From positions 1-64,000 of the forward strand of contig QANT01005266.1 of assembly GCA_003254885.1 (NCBI GenBank): 64,000 bases of DNA, in the 5' to 3' direction. A model generated the notes under the pieces. The model was not told the DNA's origin. It saw nothing but the letters and a program-made list of their open reading frames with translations, and made no database searches. Positions 1 to 9,259 of the stretch are shown one piece after another. Source of the stretch: Purshia tridentata. Taxonomy: Eukaryota; Streptophyta; Magnoliopsida; Rosales; Rosaceae. The translations under genes were made by a program, and so were the position numbers. Within the stretch, counting starts at the first letter, position 1. Each line of letters opens with the position of its first letter.

Positions 1-370
1 TGAAATTGGGAAGATGAATGGTTTTGCTATTGTAACATTAAAGTCCGATAGAGGTGGAAAATGTAATAAAAAACCTAGAGTTACATTGGGATGTGAGAGG
101 TGTGGACAATATACTGGGTGACCTCCTAAAATATCTTAAAAGATGAGAATAAAAGGCACGTGGGATCAAAAAAGTGTAGATGACTAGTGATGATTGGATG
201 TTGATGGTGGTTGTTCGAGTGCATAACCAGGCATCAATAAGGAACTTTCAAAGTCATTCATTTGCTGGTAGATTATCGTCAGAGAAGAGATCATTATTGC
301 TCAATATGTATAAGAGTTTGGTAAGGCTAAAAGAGATTTTGACAACAATTAAAAAAAAGGGATGAACACA
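1..370 (+). mobile_element. MULE/FAR1-type transposase N-terminal fragment (DNA transposon relic)
   Basis: Translated pieces resemble the N-terminal FAR1-type zinc-binding region of Mutator-like transposases. The first piece reads KSDRGGKCNKKPRVTLGCER at about 47-106, followed by CGQYTG and a stop. The second, 180-365, contains VRVHNQ, HSFAGRLSSEKRSLL and MYKSLVRLKEIL, matching the family pattern of a His-x-His-like turn, then HPFAGRL and KSLVRPREIL. A stop and a frame change separate the pieces, and the region is cut at the window's left edge and at about 370, where GGCCC-rich DNA begins. It is therefore a broken fragment. A domesticated FAR1-related host gene is the alternative, but the broken frames make that unlikely. 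Confidence 0.6.
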
Positions 371-384
371 ATGCATTAATTCAC

Positions 385-645
385 TCTTAGGACGATATTA
401 GGCCTCACCAAAAAGCCCAAGGCCTGAAGCCTGATTAGGCTCGAAAATTGGACCAGCCCGGCCCAGCTCGAAAGTCTCTTGAGTGGGCCTTGAGCCATCC
501 CCTTGAAGCCCAAAGTCCGCTCGAAGCTCAGCCTGCTTAGGCCCGCCCAAAGCTTAGCCCTCTTAGGCTCACCCAAAGCCCACCTGAAGTTCGACCCTCT
601 TAGGCCGCTCAAAGCCCGACCCAAAGCCCGAATTTGGCCCAAATT
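385..645. repeat. GGCCC/AAGCCC-rich repeat block
   Basis: About 260 bp dense in the words AAGCCC, GGCCC and CTTAGGC, quite unlike the AT-rich flanks. Similar words recur at 2455-2625. Such short motif clusters are typical of the sub-terminal binding sites of plant hAT elements. No clear terminal inverted repeat or target-site duplication could be seen at this end. The open frame on the minus strand here is a by-product of the base composition. Confidence 0.45.
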
Positions 646-1685
646 ATAATTTCTATAACAATTTATTTAATTTTATAACTAAATATATCATATATTACAA
701 AATATATAGTTATATTTTGGTAATTAAAAATTTCAAATAATATTTTATGACCAAACCCCAATCTCAAATAATATTTTATAACTAAGATCTTACCAATAAT
801 AACATTTTGGTAATTGAAAATTTCAAACCCCAATTACTAAATTAGTCAATCTCCCAATTCCCAATTTTCCAAAATCCAACCTGCCAATTATTAAGGGTCT
901 AAGCCCTTCCCTAAACATTATTTATACACTTAAAACTATAATTTAATAAGTATAAAGCATAAATAAACCCCAAATTGTCCAAAATTCCAAACCACAATCT
1001 CCCAATTATTAAGGGTTTATACTTTAGACTTATATATATATTATACTATGGGTTAATTAAGGTTTAGGATATTTATAATTTATATAAGGTTTTAATTAAA
1101 TTTTATATAGTTTATGGATATGGTATTAAAGTATAAACCCTTAAATATTATAATTTATACACTAAAATTCTAAATATATTATTTAATAAGTCTAAACCAA
1201 GGAATGTAATATCGATTTCGATGGAAATTTCAATGGAAATTTCGACCGAATTTCGATTTCGCTAGGGTTTAGACAAAAACGACGGAAATTACTATTAAAT
1301 GACGGAAATTTTGAATAAAACTTTACCATATGCTTATTTAACATATTATTTACTATATTTATAAAAAAACATTGAAGTAACCAAACTATTATAGGTTTCA
1401 TGAGATATAAAATGAATATAATGCGCACTGAATGTAAATACTAGTGTTAAATAAAATTAGTAAAATAAATCAATAAAAATTAGTATGATCTTTATACTTT
1501 ATAACCTATACACTAAACCCTATATATTTTATAATCTTTAATCTATATTATTAGGATATAAATTATAATATAGAATATTAAGATTTAGGCATTTTAAGAT
1601 ATTTTTGATTATTTTTTATATGAAAATGTATTATAATTTAAAGTTTAAAAATAACTAAATGAAATTCTAAAACCAAAANAAAAAA
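646..1685. other. AT-rich DNA without a recognisable gene
   Basis: Strongly AT-rich, with repeated short phrases such as AAACCC and TATAATTTATA. A local block of GAAATTTCGA-like words (about 1210-1325) is repeated several times with variation. It is probably the inside of a non-autonomous element between the GGCCC-rich blocks. An ambiguous base lies at 1679. No coding potential is seen. Confidence 0.4.
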
Positions 1686-1699
1686 TCAAGCCAAAAGAT

Positions 1700-2056
1700 T
1701 AACAAAACCCCAAATCTTTTTTTTTTTTCCAATTATCCAAAGTCCAAATCCAATTACCTCTAAACCTTTTTCTTTTCTTTTTTCACAATTATCCAAAGTC
1801 CAAACCCAATTACCTCTAAATCTTTTTCTTTTCTTTTTTCCCTTTCCTTCATCACGTGCCTTTGTCTTCTTCTTCTTTTTTTTTCCTTTTTTTTCTCTTT
1901 TCTTCCTTCCTATTCGGCACATTGGCTCCACCTTCACTTTTTGTTTTTTTCTTTCTTTTTCCCCTTTTTCCCTTTCCTTCTTTCTTCCCTCTTTCCTTTC
2001 CCTACCTTTCTCTTTGCAGTGCTCCAGGCTTCCCCCGCACGCAGGCAGAGGCTGCC
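1700..2056. repeat. Polypyrimidine-rich tract
   Basis: The plus strand is almost purely C and T apart from two AATTATCCAAAGTCCAAA(T/C)CCAATTACCTCTAAA copies (about 1730-1820). It leads into the tandem array that follows. Long open frames on both strands (Lys/Glu-rich or Phe/Ser-rich) arise only from this low complexity. Confidence 0.7.
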
Positions 2057-2387
2057 TCTCTCCATGTTTTTTCTTTTTCTTCCTTTCTTCCCCAGACCCC
2101 CCTCTGGTTCTCTCCATTTTTTTTTCTTCTTCTTCCTTTCTTCCCCAGATCCCCTCTGCTTCTCTCCTTTTTTTTTTCTTTTTCTTCCTTTCTTCCCCAG
2201 ATCCCCTCTGCTTCTCTCCTTTTTTTTCTTTTTCTTCTTTTCTTCCCCCGCTCCCTTCTGCTTCTCTCCTTTTTTTTTTCTTCTTCTTCCTTTCTTCCCC
2301 AGATCCCCTCTGCTTCTCTTCTTTTTTTTTTTTCTTTTTCTTCCTTTCTTCCCCAGATCCCCCTCTCCCGAGGCTGCCTCTCTCCAT
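2057..2387 (+). repeat. 52-bp CT-rich minisatellite, six copies
   Basis: Six tandem units contain the phrase CTTCCTTTCTTCCCCAG (the fourth has CCG for CAG), with the terminal trinucleotides at 2093, 2146, 2198, 2248, 2300 and 2354, that is every 50-54 bp. The array is bounded by two copies of AGGCTGCCTCTCTCCAT at about 2049-2065 and 2371-2387. Each unit looks like a pyrimidine tract followed by CAG, the form of a 3' splice site. Confidence 0.8.
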
Positions 2388-2454
2388 TTTTTTTCTTTGT
2401 CTGCCAAATTTCGGCGATATTTCGCCAAAATTTCAGATTATTGCTTTGGTTACC

Positions 2455-2625
2455 TGTTCGGGCTTAGCCCGGCCCGGCCCACTAAGCCCGCAAAGCCCTA
2501 GCCCGAGTGGTGGGCTTCGGACCTATGTATGAAAGCCCAGGCCCAGCCCGGCCCGACCCGAAAGCCCTAACAGGCTTCTTGATTCAAGCCCGAGCCCGGC
2601 CCGGCCCATTGTCGACCCCTACTTC
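2455..2625. mobile_element. hAT-like terminal region (non-autonomous DNA transposon end)
   Basis: Repeated AGCCCGGCCCG motifs are followed by an end reading GGCCCATTGTCGACCCCTA. Read on the minus strand it starts TAGGGGTCGACAATGGGCC, which resembles the TAGGGGTG(T)CAA termini of plant hAT elements. The matching left end and an 8-bp target duplication were not found, so the element is either broken or nested with the GGCCC block at 385-645. No transposase is present. Confidence 0.5.
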
Positions 2626-3592
2626 TATGTGAGACATAATAGTTGGCATAGCACTGTTTACTATATAGTATCCTATAACTTGGGACACCAACTGATGTGA
2701 TAATAGTGAATGCTAAATTTAGTTATTGGTAGTGATAGTGAGCTAATCATTTATACCTACTTGAAATTTTGTAAGATAATTCATATAATTGATGGTTTGA
2801 ATCAACAATTTAACAATATAACATATTTAGATCAACAATTTAACAATATAATATATAAAAGTGCCAGTCCGTAGTCTGATATACAAAGAGCCACATTTGT
2901 TGTTTCATGGAAATTTGAAGGGGTAGAGTCCTCAACTTCTTATATGAGCTTGACTATCACTTAGACCAGCAAAACTAATTGAAAAGCAAAAATATGAACT
3001 ACTTCATACCAAGATAAAAAAGTATTAATATACCTTTCTGAACCATGCCATGCCACCGAATTTATTGGAAGCATGCTAGTCAATTTTGTGATGGAAAGCC
3101 AAAATAATCATAAAAGAGTAAATTTGTTGTCAAATTTTTTTGACCTTATGTTCCATTTACCAATATCTTCTAGATGTACATAAATGATTGTAACAGTCCA
3201 TATCCTCCTTTTACATACTAAACACTATCAATATTTCTCAACAAAAAAAAGAAAAAAAACACAATATCAATATATTATAGTTTGAGTTTTCCTTTTTCTT
3301 TTTTCACAACAAGAACATAAAGCCCTTATAGCATCCAAATTCCAAGGATGAAATGAATAAAAAGAACAATATTAAAATCACTAAAATAATGGTCCATCAA
3401 TATCTAGTCAATCGAAATGTGAACTCTTGAGTAGTGGATTTGAGATTTTCCATCCTTTGTTTGGTATGTATGAAATCAGAAAAATCTTTTGTATTTTTCT
3501 CAGCATTGATTACATTTTTCGGTTCCATCTACTTCATAGGATGACATAAATAACCCTTAATGCTAACAGTGAAATTTGGCATGAGGCACATG

Positions 3593-3623
<31 letters not shown>

Positions 3624-4300
3624 GTGGACAATAGACATGGAAAATGAAATTGGGATTAACCTTATTCCAAATCCAAGAAACTAATTGGTAGCACGTTTTT
3701 ATAACCCAACTGGGAATAGGAATATAAGAGGGTGTGAAACTTAAGAGGGAGTTAGTCCCTCTCACACAAATATCAGTGATGTACACACTACACAATGCCA
3801 AGTCAACTTGCATTGGCTAAGATTATTCGAGCTGCACATGAATCATGATGAGGTTGGGAAGCTAACTATGTTGGGCATAATCTCAAATACACTTTCTCAA
3901 GTGTAACTATACTTGCTTAGCTGAGTATCATTTTTTGCTAAGCAAGTTAGGCACCACCCACTGGGTGCTAAGTATGTGGGTTCTGTTTTATTTATTTTTT
4001 TGGTGATAAATAACAAAGGGGTTAGGTAGTGATGGTGATCAAGCTTATTAGCTATCAAAGCTTCTCTCCCAACATCAATTCTATGAAATTGGGGGAGGGT
4101 TTCTACTTTCTATTCATCACTACCATCCACCAACCCCTCTCTCAAATAAGATGCAAACTCTCTCTCTTGAACTTAACTTTTAGAAATGGATGGCTATATG
4201 AATTTTTCACATATTATGTTGTGTCTAGCATACCTATAAGGTTCTTTTTTATTTTATTTTATTTTTTTATATTAGAGAAAGTTAAATCTTCAATCTTCAA
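2626..4300. other. Intergenic, no gene recognised; includes (AT)n at 3593-3620
   Basis: AT-rich unique-looking sequence with a 28-bp AT dinucleotide repeat at 3593-3620 and a short imperfect repeat of ATCAACAATTTAACAATATAA near 2800-2860. No coding region, RNA gene or complete element could be supported. Confidence 0.5.
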
Positions 4301-4305
4301 TCTTC

Positions 4306-4648
4306 AATCTTGAATCTTGAATCTATCTTAATTATAATTTTTTTTTTTCACTCGTCCTTTTATATATATATAACTCTCAATAATTAAGTTCTGTTAACTT
4401 CACAAATAACTCTCAATAGTCAAGTTTCGTTAACTTTATCCCTTAATATAGTTTTTATGGACTCTTTGACTCAACTTAATCTTGAATCTTGAATCTATCT
4501 TAATTATAATTTTTTTTTTCACTCGTCCTTTTATATATATATAACTCTCAATAATTAAGTTCTGTCAACTTCACAAATAACTTTCAATAGTCAAGTTTCG
4601 TTAACTTTATCCATTAATATAGTTTTTATGGACTCTTTGACTCAACTT
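4306..4648. repeat. Direct tandem duplication, unit about 173 bp, two copies
   Basis: Copy 1 runs from about 4306 to 4478 and copy 2 from about 4479 to 4648. They share the phrases CACTCGTCCTTTTATATATA, CAAGTTTCGTTAACTTTATC and GACTCTTTGACTCAAC with only a few substitutions and small length changes, so the duplication is recent. It is preceded by a short run of CAATCTT/TGAATCTT repeats at 4286-4325 from which it may have slipped. It lies about 800 bp upstream of bHLH79. Confidence 0.9.
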
Positions 4649-5019
4649 TTAACCTATCAAACCTCCATTAAAATCAATAATTTTATACTCATTTTGAAAC
4701 TGTGCATCTCTTCTTTAAAATCATATAAATATCACTCAAAATGGAGCTCTAAAACTTAAATTAAATTGAGGATGTATATGATAATATAAAGTCTAAGAAA
4801 TAAAGCGAAAAAATTTAATTTTTAGAAAGACAAAATGAGTATGAGAGTATTCGAGGTCCAATTTAAAATCTGGCAAGAAAATTGGACCCTTTTGACCCAC
4901 AATAATTTATTTCTAATAATGTATTGGTTAGGCACTTGATCCCATAAGGGGTTAGATCAACCAATTAAGCAATTCTCGTAGGAAATGAAAATTAAAAAAA
5001 TAGAAAAAATGCAGAGTGG

Positions 5020-5025
5020 CACGTG
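5020..5025. promoter_or_regulatory. G-box CACGTG upstream of bHLH79
   Basis: A perfect palindromic G-box in the context GGCACGTGTC, 427 bp upstream of the bHLH79 start codon. G-boxes are the usual target of bHLH and bZIP factors, so autoregulation is possible but not shown. Confidence 0.4.
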
Positions 5026-5261
5026 TCTGTGACACAAGAGCGAGTACATTATATTTGTATCCCCAGCTCGGATGGTAGTAACCGAGTTGCCAAACGGAGG
5101 AGCTCTTCTTTCTACAGCTTTCATTGTCCCGGGGCTAAAAGGCGCGATGGGCGCACTGCGCACTACACTCCCCGTCCCAGCCAAAAGGATCACACTCTGC
5201 TTCTCTACTGCCCCCATTCCCTCTCTCTCTTTCTCTTTCTAACTTTCATCATCATCCGTTA

Positions 5262-5264
5262 ATG

Positions 5265-5312
<48 letters not shown>

Positions 5313-5345
5313 AATCACTTGTTAAATAACCCATCAACTCACTAA
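5262..5345 (+). promoter_or_regulatory. (CT)n microsatellite in the probable 5' leader of bHLH79, forming an upstream ORF
   Basis: An ATG at 5262 opens a 27-codon frame through a CT dinucleotide run (5266-5310) that would encode alternating Leu-Ser, ending at TAA 5343-5345. Leader CT runs are common in plants. Whether the transcript starts upstream of 5262 cannot be told from sequence. Confidence 0.4.
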
Positions 5346-5423
5346 GCCCCTCATTCACTTCAACAAGCTCACTCATACACACACCAACTTCAAGTTTCGG
5401 ATTCGGGTTTTAGTCCGGGTCGA

Positions 5424-5462
5424 ATGAACTCGGGATTTTTGAGAAAATGGATCCTCCACTGA
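5424..5462 (+). promoter_or_regulatory. Overlapping upstream ORF at the bHLH79 start
   Basis: An ATG at 5424, 23 nt before the main ATG, opens a 12-codon frame that ends at TGA 5460-5462, inside the bHLH79 coding region in another frame. Ribosomes that start here could not easily reach the main start, so it would lower translation. It is certain to be in the mRNA if the start site is upstream of 5424, which is likely. Confidence 0.5.
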
Positions 5463-6346
5463 TCAACGAGTCTTCCTTCTCAGCAGCGAACCCAGCAGCG
5501 TACAGCCTGGCAGAGATTTGGCCCTTTAGCGTTGAAGCCGGTGGTGGTGGCGGCGGGTTGGGGCTCCGAATGGGTAATCTGGGTGGGCTTGGAGAGAGCT
5601 CCGTGAATAGAGATGGGTCGTTGGAGGAGTCGACTGTGACTGAGCAAAGTGGCGGCGGTGGTGGAAGGAAGAGAAGGGATGTGAGCTCTGAGGACGAGTC
5701 TTCCAAGATTGTTTCCACTAGTAGTGCCAATGGCTTGGTTCGTCTTTCACTCTTTTAAGTGAAATTTAATTGCTTGAGTCAGTTTTATGTTCGGTTTCTG
5801 AGAAAATAGAGCATATTAAAAAGAAAGCAATGAATTTTGAGGTGAAAGGAATGAATTTTGAGTCTTGGGTCCTTATTCTCAGCTCAATAGTATAATTTAT
5901 TAGCATGTGATTGAGTAAAGTAATAAATTTACGTAATTGTGATTGTATCTGTGGTATCCCATTATCTACAAAAACTTGATATTGGTTGTACTTGTACGTA
6001 GCCTTTTTATTTTCCCTTTTAATTCAGAAATGAGATTGTGATTGGAAATGCATCCAAACTGATGTATTATGTTAAGTGAGTTAAGCTGTAAGAGACTATA
6101 TAGGAACTGGAGCACTAATCGTGAATTGAGTTTCAGCTAATGTTTGTCTATCGATGGTTTTTTTTTGTAAAAAATCTCAAACAGAAAGATTCGAGTGGCA
6201 AGCGGATGAAATTAGCAGGATCTAGAAATGAAAATGGCAGCTCAAAAGCTGAAGTTGAAGCAAGTTCAGCGGCTGGTAACAAGCCAACTGAAGAAAATAC
6301 TAAACCTTCTGAGCCACCAAAGCAAGATTATATCCATGTGAGGGCG

Positions 6347-6381
<35 letters not shown>

Positions 6382-8140
6382 GGAGAGGGTAATGCACTTT
6401 TGTTGCTTTTGAATTTTCAGTATTAGTATCTAGAATATTAAAAGATTTTTGTGGTCTTAATGGAGCTCTAGATCTTGATGCAGAATTTTTATATAATTAA
6501 CCTGTTCCATGCTGTAAACTTATTCCATTCTGTCCTCATTATCGAAGCGCATTGCATCCAATGCTCATTTTGCAGGCAAGGAGAGAGAAGATCAGTGAGA
6601 GGATGAAAATTCTTCAAGATTTGGTTCCTGGATGTAATAAGGTATTCTATATTGTCTAGTTGGTTTTATCCCAGTCATATTACTTAGCATTTGTAGGTAC
6701 TATGTTCTACTTAGTTCAGAAGCATGTGTAGGTACTATGTTCTACTTAGTTCAGTATAGGGACATGATGATTGAATTTAGTGTAAAAGTTCTGTTATTTA
6801 CGGTTTCTGATTTCATTTCTAGAGTAATCCTAAACACATCGCAGTAATTATCTAGGGGTCTGAATTCTGTAAGTTCAATTTTGCTTCACTTATGTTTTCC
6901 TTACTTATGGTGGTGTACTTTGCTTCTGAGAAGGTCATTGGGAAAGCACTTGTCCTTGATGAGATTATTAATTACATCCAATCACTGCAGCGTCAGGTCG
7001 AGGTATCTATCCCCATCTGACTCTACGTAGTGCTACTTGGTGACATGGTTTTGCTTTTTACTATTAAACCTGAATCTGTGTTATGTTAATTGGATTCTGT
7101 AGTTCCTTTCAATGAAGCTTGAAGCAGTCAATTCAAGGATGAACATTAATCCCACCATTGATGCCTTTACTTCAAAAGATGTAAGTCTACTGCGCTTTTA
7201 TTAATTACATAAAAACCACTGACATAATTAGTTTGAAACTATTTTCTGATTTGTGATCTTAGGGATACACTATTATTTCTGGTTCAATAGATTTCTGAAG
7301 ACCTTGCTGCTATTTAAAATGTAAATGTCAATAATTCTCGACAGTTGTCATCAGCAATTCCCTCTTTCTTACAACTCTTCAATCCAAGAGATGCAGTTCC
7401 TCTTTCTTGATGGTCATCAGCACTCCCCTCTTACTTACAACTCTTCACTATTTCTTGATGGTCTCTTTTGGGATAACACATTTCTGGTAGTAAATAAACA
7501 ACCTAGGCTCATTGTTTTCTTAACACCACTTTTTAAGACTCATTTTTCAACTTCTTGAACTGCTGTGAAATTCAGACTTCTCTTCCAGACTCCTTGATGA
7601 TATTAAGACATGATCTCATTCACTCAAGCTTGACAGTATTATTAATAATATTATTTCATTACTCTTCGGATGCCCTTTGGGGTTTGGAGTGTCAAGTGCT
7701 TCTTTGATTTACCCATCTGGTTTCTCATTCATTCAGATGCTGCAAATACTGTGACCCCGTTGGTTTTACTTTCTCATGAAGAGAAAATTGTCTTTAGATG
7801 CTTCAATAGTTTACTATCCCCATAGGTTCAATAAGTTTGTTTTTGATAAAGTAGAGATTCTTTTTTGGTACAAAGGACGTCCAAAGCTCTTTTGTATTTA
7901 AAAATGAGGCCAAAGGGAGGTTCGATCTCTGGCTACAATCCCCTGTGATAAATTAGAGATCAGAGAGACAACTCTGTTATGAATTTCTTACCATTTGAGC
8001 TGGTGTTTCAGATTGTTGCACAGCCATTTGATGCTGCAGTATTGTTATTTGGCTCACACACACCAAGGGAGTATGCCCAAGGCTCGCAACCCGAATGGCT
8101 GCATATGCAGGTTGGTGGTAGTTTTGAAAGAGCAACATAA
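5447..8140 (+). CDS. bHLH79: bHLH transcription factor, bHLH79-like
   Basis: Nuclear DNA-binding basic helix-loop-helix factor. Six coding exons: 5447-5737, 6185-6388, 6576-6641, 6934-7002, 7103-7180 and 8012-8140, all in frame, giving 278 residues (Arabidopsis bHLH79 is about 280). The N-terminus [20 protein letters not shown] and the motif [20 protein letters not shown] are hallmarks of this subfamily. The basic region carries the E-box contact triad His160, Glu164 and Arg168. The helix-loop-helix spans about 172-220 with [19 protein letters not shown], and exon 6 ends with the family tail [12 protein letters not shown] glycine run lies at about residues 32-38. Family members act in growth and hormone responses by forming dimers. 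The start is the first in-frame ATG and fits the family. Intron 5 (831 bp) is the longest. The gene converges on TPLATE. Confidence 0.93.
6686..6754 (+). repeat. 34-bp tandem duplication in bHLH79 intron 3
   Basis: Two copies (6686-6719 and 6721-6754) of AGCAT(T/G)TGTAGGTACTATG continuing to TTAGTTCAG, differing at one base. A recent slippage or repair duplication inside an intron, with no evident effect on splice sites. Confidence 0.9.
7340..7460 (+). repeat. Short imperfect duplication in bHLH79 intron 5
   Basis: The phrase GTCATCAGCA(A/C)T(T/C)CCCTCTT, followed by CTTACAACTCTTCA, occurs twice about 67 bp apart. It produces a short open frame that is not a gene, since it lies wholly between exons 5 and 6 of bHLH79. 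Confidence 0.7.
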
Positions 8141-8734
8141 ATTCAGGGGATGATTCTTCAAGTCGTAATTGGTGGGGAATGTGGTTAAGGGGGTTCTACA
8201 TTTGGTGTAGAAATGTGTCTTTCTAAATGTATGATCATTCTTATTGTTGTAATAGGATATTAGCGTTAGGAAATGCATCTAATCTTATCTTCGTGTGTAT
8301 CATCTGACTAGATATACTGTACTTTGTTGTATTAGTGCCTATAGAAAATATCGTAGAGTGGTTTTACTCAAGACTTTTGTAACAGAACGATTGTGCTTTG
8401 TAGAATTTATTTATAGAATATCTCATCATTTTTACAAAATTTTACTTTTTAATGTCACAGGCTCACAGCAACACTTCGAATTTTCGAGGAGTAAATTAAT
8501 TTGGAACAAGTAATTTAGTATTGAAACCAATAATGTTGTTCGCCAAAAGTGATGGTACAAAACGAAGAAGTGAAACCTTTCCTGTACGATTCAATGATGA
8601 CCAACAGACTCGGAAACAGATTGATATAATAAGAAAGACAAAAAAAAACAGGGGAGAAGAGATACAAACCCCACTTTAGCAGCACAATTTTGAACAAAAA
8701 AAAAAAACCCAAACTAATCAATTTAATAGTGATT
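8141..8734. other. bHLH79 3' region
   Basis: AT-rich sequence after the bHLH79 stop, presumably holding its 3' UTR and polyadenylation site, and then the tail of the germin-like pseudogene. No other feature is seen. Confidence 0.5.
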
Positions 8735-9226
8735 TTAAAAGCCAAACTCGGATCTAATGCTGTTGATAACTTCATCTACTTGAAGGGCCTAAGTTAACAC
8801 ATGGACAGGGATTGAAGGCGTCCAAGAAAAGAGAGTAAAAGGGAGTACAAAAAACAGGCACTGCAAGTGACTGTTGAAAGCTCTGAACGTGAGGGCCTTC
8901 CCTTCTCCAACATTTAGCTGAAACTGAACAAGTCGCCGTGGAATCACAAACATCTGCCCAGCACTCAAAACCTTGGAGTAATACATCACAAACCCCCACA
9001 AGGAGCGTCCCTTCAATGACCATCACACACTCACTGCACGAAGGTGTTGTGCAAAGTCAACTCTGTTCATTGATATCCCGATAATGTTAGCCCAGGAAAT
9101 GCAACAACATTCCCAACTGTTACATTCACCCCAAAGAGGTTGGTAGTGTTCCCTTTTTGCTCAGAGTCCGTCAAAGGAAAACTCAATCTGAGGTAATCTT
9201 CGAGATGGGTTTGAAGGGAAAGCCAT
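8735..9226 (-). pseudogene. Germin-like protein pseudogene 1 (N-terminally truncated)
   Basis: Minus-strand pieces match the intact germin-like gene at 22361-23029. From 9226 downwards it covers the stretch after the second cysteine, then GNTTNLFGVNVTVGNV, the [10 protein letters not shown] segment, [20 protein letters not shown], and the tail EVINSIRSEFGF with a stop at 8737-8735. The signal peptide and first cysteine region are absent. The manganese-binding box 1 (HxHPxAxE) is destroyed by a deletion, and the matching pieces fall in different frames. Box 2 has changed the His ligand position (RRLVQF for RGLVHF). It is therefore a dead gene. It begins only about 34 bp beyond the TPLATE stop codon on the same strand. 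Confidence 0.85.
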
Positions 9227-9259
9227 TTCTTGTTCAATAAAGGAAAACAAAAATGTAAG

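Noticed and set aside
1686-2532. Long open frames (up to 233 residues) on both strands
   Set aside because: They are Lys/Glu- or Phe/Ser-rich translations of the polypyrimidine tract and minisatellite and have no domain.
5023-5262. Frames just upstream of bHLH79
   Set aside because: Promoter or leader sequence; no family resemblance and no splice path to the gene.
7840-7990. SINE-like B-box word GGTTCGATCTC in bHLH79 intron 5
   Set aside because: No matching A box at the right distance, no clear ends and no tail, so a SINE call is not supported.
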